DNA from: Pyrrhosoma nymphula
Lineage: Eukaryota > Arthropoda > Insecta > Odonata > Coenagrionidae
NCBI GenBank assembly: GCA_963573305.1
Contig: OY754337.1
Coordinates: forward strand, 84,023,094 to 84,087,093
Length of the DNA: 64,000 bases
Direction: 5' to 3'
Shown piece after piece: positions 20,533 through 30,476 of this stretch. The notes under the pieces were generated by a model. That model had not been told where the DNA came from and did not search any database. It saw only the letters and a list, made by a program, of their open reading frames with translations. Every line of letters begins with the position of its first letter. Position 1 is the stretch's first letter. Made by a program: the position numbers and the translations under genes.

Positions 20533-20761
20533 GGTCACGTGGTGCAATCACGAAGGGTTCGAGATTTTAAGTACATGTTTGAAACACACTTAAAAATCTC
20601 ACGCAGACATCCCGATTGAGTTTCCACACCGGAATATTGTTGATCGTGTTAAAAATCCTGATTAGAGACGAAATAAACACCATATTGGAAGCTTAAGTTA
20701 TCCATCCAAATGTTTCAAACACGCCAAAATATCGAACCATTCGTTATTGTACCACGTGACC
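20533..20761. mobile_element. Hairpin MITE with ~52-nt TIRs
   Basis: GGTCACGTGG at 20533 and CCACGTGACC ending at 20761 are the tips of imperfect arms that also share CGAAGGGTTCGAGATTTT-type sequence. Interior is short and non-coding. Confidence 0.65.
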
Positions 20762-20768
20762 ACGTGAA

Positions 20769-21875
20769 GGGTGAAATAATGTGTTGTCGGAGCGAAACTG
20801 CTGCAGCCGCAACTGTTTCGGTCAGACAACTGTTTCAAATTACTGTTTCAAACAACAAGATAGCTTCTTGATCGTGCTGCAGCCGCGCCGTTGTGTTCTG
20901 TGCTGTGCAGCGGCAACTTGATAGCTGAAGCAGACTGTTTCGTCGCCTATTCTGTTCCAGTTGCACTGCACGTGTGGCTGCGTTGTAGTTTTTAGCTACA
21001 ATTTGTTGGATTTGAATCTATTGCTGGGGTTGCTGGTTTATTCAACCAACACATGTCCGCCCATCGTTGCAGATAGAATTAGAACAGTGAAGTACTTATC
21101 TTTCATGAATCCGAATGAAATTGTTACTTTATTTAAGTGAAATACTTCTTATTACATTGAAGACAGAACCACCAGCCATGTTCTAACAGCGCCGATCGAT
21201 CGCCTGTTGTTTGGTGTCCTTCTAGCTGTTGTCCGCAACAGGGTGTTTCGCGGAACTGTTTCGGTTTGAAACTGTTTCCGTTGTGAAACAGTCGAGTATT
21301 TGCACACTTTTGGGAAGTGACATCTAAAAAATCTATCGATACTTCAGACACTAAATTTTCATTCTGACGCTCGAGAGGCTTTTCGTTTATTTTTTATTAG
21401 CTAATAAAATCTAATAAATTATTATTGCGCCGAAACACTGGTCCGCTATGTTTTGTAGGCTCTGACATCATCTCCCATAGTCGACCATTTGTTGATTTGG
21501 AGATTGTGTGACTGTGTAGTCTTAGTGTGCGGACGAAACTTTAGCTATTAATTAGCAAATATCGAAATAACTTCGAAAAGGCAAATACTATTTCACTCTC
21601 AACGCACAGCTAGGCTATTTCGCTTCTGCTAATATGGGAGATGACGTCACACTACGAAGAACCAATGGTTGGGCGTTTAGACCTAGGCAATTTCGATGCT
21701 AAAACAATGCATATTAAAAGCTATTTATTAAATTAATTCGTTGGAATTATACCTTGGTATTTCGTACGTGGCATTTCGAAACCAAACACTACTCGCTATA
21801 ATAAATTTCAACAAAATACCTCACTTACGCAAATACTCTGTTGCAATGAAACTGTTGTGTTCTTTTAGTGCCACC
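20769..21875 (-). mobile_element. R3 repeat copy, interrupted by another TIR element
   Basis: Positions 20769-21293 and 21839-21875 are the inverted counterpart of 52512-53093, for example GTTGTCGGAGCGAAACTG and the GGCGATCGATCGGCGC-like block. The motif GAAACAGTTG or its complement recurs through it. A 545-bp element interrupts it. The family class is unknown; no coding was recognised. Confidence 0.65.
21294..21838. mobile_element. TIR element nested in R3
   Basis: GAGTATTTGC at 21294-21303 is mirrored by GCAAATACTC at 21829-21838, and the stretch between is absent from the R3 copy at 52512-53093. Interior non-coding. Target duplication not resolved. Confidence 0.55.
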
Positions 21876-22066
21876 ACTACACATGATTCCTAAGTTTCGT
21901 GATAGAAACTATCGTGAGTGGTTCAAACACAACCCCTCCCCCCCTGGAATCTTATCAAGCCATCGTATTTACCACCCTTTATTTAGGTATAGTTGAAGGA
22001 AACTCATTCCAGAAGAGAGCGGTTGACAAATATATTTAAATTAAATATTAATTAGTGTTGTTGTTG

Positions 22067-22258
22067 TTGACTCCCATGTATGCATTTACGTCACCCAGGT
22101 GACCACCGACAGGGAGTGTTTAAAATCTCGTAAACGCGAGCGTGTTGTCCGAGGTTCAAAGTTCTCGAAAGTACGTCGGGCGGGCACATGTTTGCGAGAT
22201 TTTAAACTCTCCCTGTCGGTGCTCACCTGGGTGACCGAAATGCATACATGGGAGTCAA
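22067..22258. mobile_element. Hairpin MITE, 192 bp
   Basis: Arms of roughly 85 nt start TTGACTCCCATGTATGCATT and end with the complement; they share GTCACCCAGGTGA and ACCGACAGGGAG. Both strands are open here only because of the palindrome. Confidence 0.7.
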
Positions 22259-22357
22259 ATTTCTTATTGCTTTCATTCAAATGGTATTTATTCTTTACCT
22301 CTTTATTTAATTTCATGAGTATAGGTCAAATAATGTTTTATTTTTAAACTTTTGCCG

Positions 22358-22390
22358 ACGTTTCGGATGTTTATTCATCCATCTTCTGAG
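22358..22390 (-). ncRNA. Hammerhead ribozyme motif, one core change (left arm)
   Basis: On the minus strand CAGAAGA replaces CUGANGA (one mismatch), with stem II GGATG/CATCC and GAAACGTCGGC. Confidence 0.5.
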
Positions 22391-22651
22391 CTATAAGCAA
22401 TGATGTATGATGATAAATGATTGACAGTTCTGTTTTGGTTACGTAATTGTAAATTTACAGACATTAAATATAAAAAATACATAGACATTCAAGATTTTTA
22501 CCTTTAAAGTTTGGTGCTGTTTTTATTTATTTACAATTTTAATTTGGTTGCTTGGATATATTTCTTTGTTGAAAAGTTATGTGTCATTTATTAAATTATG
22601 TAACCAAAACAGAACTGTCAATCATTTATCATCATACATCATTGTTTATAG

Positions 22652-22684
22652 CCCAGAAGATGGATGAATAAACATCCGAAACGT
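22652..22684 (+). ncRNA. Hammerhead ribozyme motif, same core change (right arm)
   Basis: CAGAAGA (22654-22660), GGATG...CATCC, GAAAC (22678-22682). The identical variant in both arms implies the change predates the inverted duplication. Confidence 0.5.
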
Positions 22685-22755
22685 CGGCAAAAGTTTAAAA
22701 ATAAAATTTTTTTTGATCTATGCCTACTCATGAAATTTGCACCATTGCTTTCATT

Positions 22756-23555
22756 GACAATCTGGAATAATATTTAATTTAGAATGATACTAACTTTCAT
22801 TGCTTTCCTTCACGTTTTACTAATTCTTACGTTCTTTTTTTGCGCCTGTATCATTCTCCTCACCAACATCTCGATAGTTTCTAGTCCACGCTTTCCTGCA
22901 TTCCACCGTGACCAAGTTTCAGAACCGCGCAACGCCTATGTATGTAATAGGCTCCATATCATTTTTATTCAATGTCTCCATTCAAATATCTCCCCATCAA
23001 AATCCTACTTAACGTGATGTTTATTTTGCTTACGAAATCCTTCGCCGTACGTGCACTACGTGATAAATTATGAAAAAATTATTATTTTTTTTTAAATTTA
23101 GTTTATTTATTCTGAATCTTACTTTGGTGGAGTGTTAAATCGGAATTTATTCTCGTCCCACTCTCCAGGTCTCTCTGAAAAAATCTTCAACTTTCACGCC
23201 CCAAAAATCACTTAACGGAGTTCGGAAAAGGTTGAGAGCGCCCGTAGTAAGGGATGAACAGCGGGCAGGGGAGTTATAAGGATAGCGGATTCTGTGGAAA
23301 GACGTGTGTGAGTTTCGGACATTTTTAAAAAAGAAATGGCTAGCATGTAAAAATTTTTTTTTGCTAATATTGAAAATGGTTACCCAGAGGCAATTATTTT
23401 GGGGTCGCAAAGTGTTCTTAAAAATATAGGTATTTAATAATGTATACAGCCAAGTTCAGTGCGCTTTCATTGTTTTTTTTTGTTACATTTTTTTGAAGCT
23501 GTTCGATAGGTGGCATTAGTGAGGACTCCGAGACACATAGTCACTTTGTTTACGA
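22756..23555. other. Unassigned stretch
   Basis: Frames at 22784-23017 and 23147-23410 look like chance. No repeats recognised. Confidence 0.45.
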
Positions 23556-23563
23556 ATGGCGGC
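23556..23563 (+). promoter_or_regulatory. YY1-type motif upstream of THAP exon
   Basis: ATGGCGGC, 54 bp before the candidate start codon. Read as coding it would give a three-codon upstream ORF (ATG GCG GCT TGA). Confidence 0.3.
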
Positions 23564-23616
23564 TTGAGGGGATTTCCGATTGTTGGTATAGTAAAAGATA
23601 GATTGCTCGACTAACA

Positions 23617-23724
23617 ATGGGTAAAATATCTTGCTTTGTTCCTGGATGCTCCACATGGTATTCCGTAACCGTGAGAAACAACAAAATTTTAGGTATGAAG
23701 AATAGACTCTTGTTCAAGGCTAAT
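23617..23724 (+). CDS. THAP-like N-terminal exon
   Basis: Thirty-six codons start at ATG 23617. MGKISCFVPGCST fits the opening of a THAP zinc finger: a cysteine four residues before a second one within the frequent C-x-V-P-G-C wording. The end, NRLLFKAN, resembles the LFKAP-type strand of THAP domains. The exon stops in phase 0 at a consensus donor, AAT|GTAAGT (23725). THAP domains bind DNA through a C2CH zinc site; the later Cys/His and tryptophan must lie in another exon, which I could not find in the next kilobase. It may be a host gene or a THAP transposase of the P-element type. Confidence 0.5.
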
Positions 23725-24286
23725 GTAAGTACTCTCTTATATTCTTCACGTTCCCGTATAGAAAGGCAAGGTCGATGGTGATGATTACCTATGTATCCAA
23801 TACAGACAGACTTATTTATTATTTTGACAAATTTTGGGTTTTCTTCACTATGTGATATAAATTTCTTTGATACGATCATTGAAAGTATGTGTTACCGAAT
23901 TCAAGTAATCGTGAATTACGTTCATTACTCGTACTGACGATAATGATTTGCTTTTGTAGTCGTGATCGTTCTAACATTATCATCTGAGGAATAAAACCAT
24001 CAGTTTCCTCCTAACTAGCCGTAATTTACCCAAGTTCGAAATTGAAAAAAAAGCGAAAATTCGTGTGATACTTAGGGATCATCTGATTATGATTGTAGCA
24101 TAACAAATCGACGCCATATTGCCAATTGCTTCAGTGAATGTGCACTAGACAGGAGGAGGGTTATAATAAAATAAATTAACACGCTTCTCATATAATTTAT
24201 TTGAATTCAACATAACGCTTTCCAATTTTGAGGATACCGGGACTAGCCACGGTAGTTACCTTTACAGAGTCACCCGCAAGTGCACA
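23725..24286. other. Intron-like or unassigned stretch
   Basis: Starts with GTAAGT. No exon continuing the THAP domain was seen. The minus-strand frame 23550-23879 overlaps the exon and is a shadow. Confidence 0.4.
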
Positions 24287-24418
24287 TAAGTGCGATATTC
24301 CACAGAGGAAAAATCATTCGCCTTGACCGGGATTCGAACCCGGATCCCCCGATCGAGGGATCCGGGTTCTAATCCCAGTCAAGGCGAATGATTTTTCCTC
24401 TGTGGAATATCGCACTTA
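24287..24418. mobile_element. Palindrome made of two tRNA-like SINE heads
   Basis: Arms 24287-24352 and 24353-24418 are near-perfect reverse complements around CGATCG. Each contains a B-box-like element (GGGTTCGAATCCC on the minus strand at left, GGGTTCTAATCCC at right) followed by GTCAAGGCGAATGATTTTTC. It may be a foldback of a tRNA-derived SINE. Confidence 0.55.
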
Positions 24419-26079
24419 ACTCTTTCCAGTTGATTTTGACAGTCTTTCCTTCGCTCAGCCTTTCCCCAATATTCCGGATCGTCAGTTTTAATCAGAAAGT
24501 CGTCCACTGAGCGAGAGCTCAAGTGACGAAATAAGCTTTTTTTTATGTGGCGATTGTAAAACATTCTGAACGGAATTGTGTTTATCGCGTGCGCTCCTCT
24601 GGTGAGATTATTATGCAAATGAAGAAAAACGTGATGGATTATATCAATTTACATCATAATGAAAAGAGACTGACGAATTAATGGCAGACGCGTTAATATT
24701 TATGCGTGCATGAGCGGAATATGATGAAAGTCCGAATAGTCAATTACCGGTATGAGTTTAGTCGGTCAGCCGTTTGTAATGAATGTTCTAACTTTTGAAC
24801 GAAGCTTTGGATGAGCTTTAAAATATTTCAGCTCGCAATGTTTTGCCTACAAGTATCCATCTATCTCCACTATTTCATTTAAACATTGAAGTACTTCTTA
24901 TCCCTCACTGTACCGTTACATAAAATTTTGCGCACTCATTTGCAGTAATGGAAATCATTGTTCAATTAAAATCGTTGGCTTCGCCAACTTGATTGTGGAC
25001 GTCAATTTTTAACATAAAACCATTGATAGTAGTTTTGCACGAAAGGGTTATGAGCACAATCCTTCAAACATGATAGGTGTTTTAACGCCCAAATAGCTAC
25101 GTGACATTCATTATGAGATGAATATCACAAGATATGGTGTGAGGACGTAAATGTATACCTACTGTACTGTTCCATCGATAGTAGTAACATACCTTTAAAA
25201 ATTTACTCATGAGATCTATGACAATATTAATACCTAATATATTACACACTTTAACGTAAAACAAAATGGTTTTCAAGGGCATGGAGCTACCTATACATAA
25301 CATTAATTGAAGGTGAGCCGAGGGTGCTCGAAAACGGCTGTTTACACAAGTATTTTACGCAGCATAAGGATTTATAAGGTACAAGGAGTGTGATTGCAGC
25401 ATTCTTAATGCCTTTTAACATAAAAATAAATGGTTTTTAAGACATGATGCAGCCCATGCGTAAATTAACAGCAAATATATGGTCAAGAACCTCTTATAAG
25501 GTTCTTGTATATGGTAAAGCTGAAGAAGCTCCAATACGGTTTTGTTGACATTCGTAATTTCACGTAAAATATTCTATTACGAGGCTAGAATATGGTGATT
25601 GAAACATTTATGCTATGTTTTTTATTTTTAAAGAAATGGTTATCATGAGCATATGGCATTCAATACATCAATTATCAACGATTATAAATGCGATACGTAC
25701 AGCAGACGAAATCCGGCGGCCATGTTAGTCGTAGCGAATAGCATGGTCTGAGGTTCGCAACTTCTTGCAGCGCGCGTTTGGGTCATTCTGTAGCGCGCCT
25801 TCGCCGCTATAGCAGACGTGGATGACGTATACAGCGGAGATAATGCTATAGCTAAGTTTCTGGATATGGCTCTTATATACACATCGGTGATTACTAAAGT
25901 AGATACTGAAATTGAATACAATAGTAAGGGCTTCCACTAAGTTTTACCCTTTTAGATTTCTTTCATTTATGTTTATTTCTTGCATTAAAGCTTTGAATGG
26001 ATTTAAGTTTCGGTCGCTATACCTTGTTACTCAAAGATTGATGCTTCAATATTCTTTTCATATCTATATTCAATTATTT
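24419..26079. other. Unassigned AT-rich stretch
   Basis: Includes a perfect small hairpin AAGAACCT/AGGTTCTT near 25486-25507 and a GC-rich patch at 25710-25850 with GCCATGTT at about 25719, a YY1-like site on the plus strand. No exon found. Confidence 0.4.
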
Positions 26080-26690
26080 TTTCTTCTTCTATCTTTCCTG
26101 GATTAGGCACTACTTCCTGTTAAACCTTAACCCCTCCCCTAGGTCTCCCCAACGTAAAATAGGTCTTACAGCACTTCTTCAACCCTGGGACTTATATTCC
26201 ATCGCCTTCTTTGGTATTCTCTCTGGGGACATATGTATGACAAGTTCTTTTCATTTTTCATTATAATTCATTGCTCTGTCTATCACTGAACGTAAGTTTA
26301 GTTACTTTTTTATGTCACAGTCCCTGGCATGGTCTAATTTTGTGTAACCTTTTGTGATGATTCGATTTGTCTCCAATCACTTTGCCTTGGCACCCGTGAT
26401 TTGGATCCGTACAATAATGTAGGCACTGCCATCACGTTGTAGAATTTAACCGGTTTTTCCTTCGTGGTTTTTTTCTTTCAGTGTTCTTCTATGGTACCGC
26501 ATATTCTTTGATAGCTCTTTCCTTTGTTATTTATATCTTTATCTTCCTCATATGTTATGTTACTGCCAAGATTTAAAAAATGTGATACCTGTTCCAGTAT
26601 TTTCTTTCCAATATTATAATTTTTGTTCTTATTGGATCCTTCCCCAGCAATGTACTGGTTTTGGTTTTTACTATGGAGATTTCTAAGTTA
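26080..26690 (-). mobile_element. LINE-C copy 2, post-RT region
   Basis: On the minus strand, from 26690: ISIVKTKTSTLLGKDPIRTK, then IIIGKKILEQVSHFLNLGS, then degraded sequence matching the linker seen at 18713-18845, ending near 26080 in a GAAGAAG tail. These are the thumb and linker blocks after the RT palm of RTE/Jockey-like LINEs. Frameshifts and stops are present. It lacks the SINE found in copy 1. Confidence 0.7.
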
Positions 26691-26693
26691 TAT

Positions 26694-27155
26694 TTGAGAC
26701 TTTGGCGTTGTATGGGACAGAAACGTGGACCTTGAGAAAGGAAGACGAAAATAGGCTGAAGGCTTTCGAGATGTAGGTGTGGAGGAGGATGGAGAAGGTG
26801 CGTTGGACGGAAAGGAAGACAAATGAGTAAGTGCTTGGCATGGTGGGCGAGGAGAGGAAAGTTATAGATGAGATTAGGGGAAGACAGGGTAGGTGGCTGG
26901 AAGGGGTAATGAGGGGCGATGGTTTGCTTGAAGGCCGTGATAGAGGGTAGGATGTTGGGTAAGCGGGGAAGGGGAAGGAAGAGAATCGGTTTTATGGACG
27001 GGATGAAGAAAGGTAGGACTTATGCTGAGATGAAGAAAGAAATACTAAAGGTAGACAGGGCACGGCACGTGTAAGAGTTCGTTGGATATTCTTTGACTTT
27101 CATCACAACCTACCTCTAACCGGTATATTACTCTAATGAATGAATGAATGAATTT
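26694..27155 (+). mobile_element. LINE-A copy 3
   Basis: Begins GCGTTGTATGGGACAGAAAC, encoding the LYGTETWTLRKEDENRL block, and follows copy 47412 throughout. Two codons became stops (TAG near 26774, TAA near 26826) and one extra base shifts frame near 26932. It ends in a GAAT repeat at 27139-27152. It lies head to head with LINE-C copy 2. Confidence 0.75.
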
Positions 27156-27878
27156 GTGACTTAGCAGGTGAAGTTTGTGGACTGCTAATTGTAATTTGTT
27201 TTCGTCGTCTTGGATAACTTGGTCAGTGGCAAACAGCATGATGCTTAGAAAAAACAGAAATGAAAATTTTCAGTTCCGTTAATGTTTACACAAAATGGGC
27301 TTATGAACAAATTTTTAGAAAGTGCATTAAAAAATTCGTTCCATCATTGTATATGTGGTAACTAGTTTTTTTACTCGACTCGAGCAGTATATCGTGGAAC
27401 GTGTTTTTTTCATTCAATTATTTATAGATAATACTATTTCATTTAATCATCAATTATTTTTCCTTTTTTTCTCTCTTCGCTTTCTTTTACGGTCTCTTTT
27501 TCTCTTCGGAATTCGCCCCTCTTTATCTCTCGAGAATATTTACATCACGTTTGTGAATTTTACTTCGGTTAGCTCTTCTTTTCTTCCCGCTGTGGACTTC
27601 TTAGTCCTTGGGATGTGGCTTCATCTTCTCTCTTTGTTTGGCACCCTTCTTTTTCTCTTTCCTCTGGCTCCAATCGTCTTTCTCGTACTCAGGTTCCTTT
27701 TTCTTCTTCGAGCTTCCATGGTCTCACCTCATTCCATCAGCATTCATTTATTTTCTTCACTCGTCGGTTACGTTTCTTGACTTATTCAGCTCCTAGAGTG
27801 CTTTTGGCTTCCTTGAGATGCCGCATCCAATCTTCTTCTCTCTTTCTCCTGAACCCATCACTCTAGATAAACTATTAA
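27156..27878. other. Unassigned, pyrimidine-rich after 27400
   Basis: The plus strand from 27400 to 27870 is strongly T/C-rich and yields hydrophobic low-complexity frames (27355-27780). It runs into a CR1-like 3' end and may be that element's 3' UTR. Confidence 0.4.
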
Positions 27879-27930
27879 CCCTCTGCCACACACCTTTAAG
27901 GTGGCTTGCAGGGTCTTTTGTAGATGTAGA
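27879..27930 (+). mobile_element. CR1-like LINE 3'-terminal hairpin and tail
   Basis: CCTCTGCCACACACC ... GGTGGCTTGCAGGG, a TCTTT spacer, then TGTAGATGTAGAT. It is a clean example of the hairpin shared by eight or more sites in this window. Confidence 0.7.
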
Positions 27931-28012
27931 TAAATTCACCGGCTCAACAAGTGAAACGAGGAATAAAATAATTTTGTAGCTAAAGTTGACATACTCTTAC
28001 ATCCTTGCTACC

Positions 28013-28625
28013 ATATCAATTGATCATGTTACCGCTCTTTCGTCATCATCATCTGAGTAATATACCGGTTAAAGGTAGGTTATGGTGAACGTCAGAGAAT
28101 ATCCAACGGACTTTTACACGTGCAGTTCCCTATCTACCTCTAGTATTTCTTTCTTCATCTCAGCGTATGTTCTACCTTTATTCATCCCGTCCATAAAACC
28201 TATTCTCTTTCTCCCCCTTCCCCGCTTGCCCAACATCCTTCCTTCTATCACGGGCTTCAGCAAACCATCACGCCTCATTACCGCTTACAGCCACCCAACC
28301 ACCTACCCTGCCTTCCCCTTATCTCATCCACAAGTATCCTCTCCTCACCCACCATGTCAAGCACTTCCTCATTTGTATTTCTTTCCGTCCAACGCACCTT
28401 CTCCATCCTCCTCCACACCCACATCTCGAATGCCTTCAGTCTATTTTCGTCTTCCTTTCTCAGAGATCACGTTTCTCCCAATACAACGCCACACTCCATA
28501 TCAAGCTCTTCACCCGCTATTTACTGTGGGCAAAATAGACTTAGCAGCTTTCTGGTCAACGTTAAAAATATTAAAGTAAGAGTTTCATCGCTAAGGTTTG
28601 ATATCATTGAGAACTCTGGCTGCCA
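28013..28625. repeat. Local duplication, copy I (contains LINE-A copy 4)
   Basis: CCATATCAATTGATCAT at 28013 and the stretch 28518-28606 (TGTGGGCAAAATAGAC to GGTTTGATATCA) are repeated in the same order at 29001-29050 and 29262-29326. Copy I has the LINE inserted; copy II has about 210 bp of other sequence at a different point. Confidence 0.7.
28041..28517 (-). mobile_element. LINE-A copy 4, inserted into the duplicated block
   Basis: Minus strand, 3' end at 28041 with a (GATGAT)n-like tail. Homology to copy 47412 stops at the SLIWSVALY region. Compared with the empty site at 29025-29040 there is no obvious target duplication. Confidence 0.75.
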
Positions 28626-29000
28626 TTGTTTGTTTTACTCAAAAAAAATGTTTTCTCCCTTTCACGAAAATTAAAAAAGTACCTATGTGAAAATCATTTC
28701 TTAAACATTCTCAAGGTTTAGTCGTGCTCGTCTTTATGTCCTATTGTCATTGTTTGAAATACTCTCCGAATATCACTCTGGAATTCCTTCTATTATAAAT
28801 ATTATAGTTTATTAGATGACATTTTGGCATCGGTTTTGCATTCGAACTTTTTTGGATTCGTTGAAATTCCTCGTAGAAAAATTCAGCCATGGAAAACGAA
28901 TTAGTGAAATCTGAAACTTCAGGCATCTTGTCTAAATTAAGAAATTGGTGAATATTGAGTATTAGTTTGGATTATTCGTGTTTTTAAAAGCTCATTATTA

Positions 29001-29330
29001 CCATATCAATTGATCATATTCCCGATCTTTATTGTGGGCAGAATAGACCATGCAGTTTTAGTTGATATAATTTTTTATTTGAAATACCAAACTTTATTTT
29101 CCCGGAGACAAGTATTAAATTAATAAATTGTATAAGGCATGTATTTGCAATTACTGAAATTAGAAAAACGTAATACATTAATGGAATAAACTGTTTCAAA
29201 CAATAATAATTCATAGATAAATAAGTTCTCAGTTCAGTAAAAGTCGGGTAGGTTTCGGCAGGTTTCTGGTCTACGTTAATAATTATACAGGTAAGAGTTT
29301 AATCGTTAAGGTTTGATAGCAACGGTATAC
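29001..29330. repeat. Local duplication, copy II
   Basis: Partner of 28013-28625 without the LINE. It shares GGGCAGAATAGAC and TTTCTGGTCTACGTTAA, separated here by unique sequence. Confidence 0.65.
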
Positions 29331-30476
29331 TCATAATTGTGGTACACAAGGTGTTTTACAGGGATCTAAGGAACTTCGTTCGTCGCTATAGTTGAAACCG
29401 AATTAAAAGTTCAGTTTGAACGGTGACTGAGTTTAGTCCCAATCGCCTTAATCGTCGCTTAAAATTGAACTTGGTATGCTGGTTCATCGCTGTGGTTAAA
29501 CTCGTGGCTTAACGGGCTTTTTCGACTTTTAGTCCTCACTTTCGCCGGGAATTAACTTCATTAACCCAGATTTGACTTGAAATCCCTGAATACGGCTGTT
29601 TAAATTCGCGTCAAGTATTCGGAAGGCTTTCCAGAGACGATGTAGTTCAGCATTTAGAATCGATGGTATAGGGATGTTGTCAATAAATTTCTTTCATCTT
29701 CAACGATTCACTCACTCTTTCATCCTGCTTCGAAGGAAGGGAAATGAGTTGTAGTCAAAAGGGCGGGAGTTTTCGCCCCCGTTTCCCCGCCTTTGAAAAC
29801 AAAAGACGGCTTAATAAGTGGGTGGATTTGTTTTTTTTTCGCCACCACGGGCGCTACTCTCGCTTTGCGGGTCCCCTGCTCCACTCTCTACCGGGTGAAT
29901 AATGCACTGCGCAAGTTGATTCATCGGCCTTTCTCCATAAATCCCATTTCCCACAGGTGGGAGACAAGAGAGCAGACTCCATAGAAAGGGGGTTGGGAAA
30001 CGAAAGCGTGTTTGGCGAATGAAAGGGTTTTCGATCTCCGTATTTCTTTTGTTATCTCTTCTCTTTTTTTATTTAGTCGGAATTCCGTTCCTTTAGCCGA
30101 AAGCGTCCCGCGAGGGTCTACTAGAAGTCTTTTTTTTAATGTGTGGTCCCTTTGCCGATGAGTCAACTGGAAGATCTTCGCGGCACTTACGGAGTTCCGT
30201 TCACAAAGCGCTGATGGAAATTATAGACCGGTTTAAAACTGACTGGTGGAAGTGCGACGTCACATGTCACGTGACCACGGAAACAGCTGCGAGCGTAAAT
30301 GCAACTGTACTGTAATAAAGCTGGAATTTTGAGGCTCGTTTGTTTGAGTATTGGAAAAGGACGTTCATGGAGATCACATGTGTAGCTATTGCCAACGTTT
30401 CAAAAATTTATATTTTCATGTTATCTTATTTTGTTTTAACACATGAGTTAATTCGGCCATTTATCGTTCTAACAAA
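29331..30476. other. Unassigned, partly GC-rich
   Basis: 29700-30300 is GC-richer than average. A palindromic TCACGTGA E-box lies near 30268-30275. No exon, repeat or family match. Confidence 0.4.

Larger units (their letters stand above)
22266..22755 (-). mobile_element. Penelope-like foldback insertion with 12-bp target duplication
   Basis: ATTGCTTTCATT at 22266-22277 recurs at 22744-22755. Inside, a 33-nt tail (22278-22308) lies at the left, then inverted arms of about 138 nt (22309-22446 and 22595-22737) around a 148-nt AT-rich loop. The tail position implies minus orientation. Hammerhead cores sit in both arms. No protein coding. Confidence 0.8.

Noticed and set aside
27355..27780. Hydrophobic 141-codon frame resembling a membrane protein
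   Set aside because: The DNA is simply T/C-rich and runs into a LINE 3' end; low-complexity composition, no family motif.
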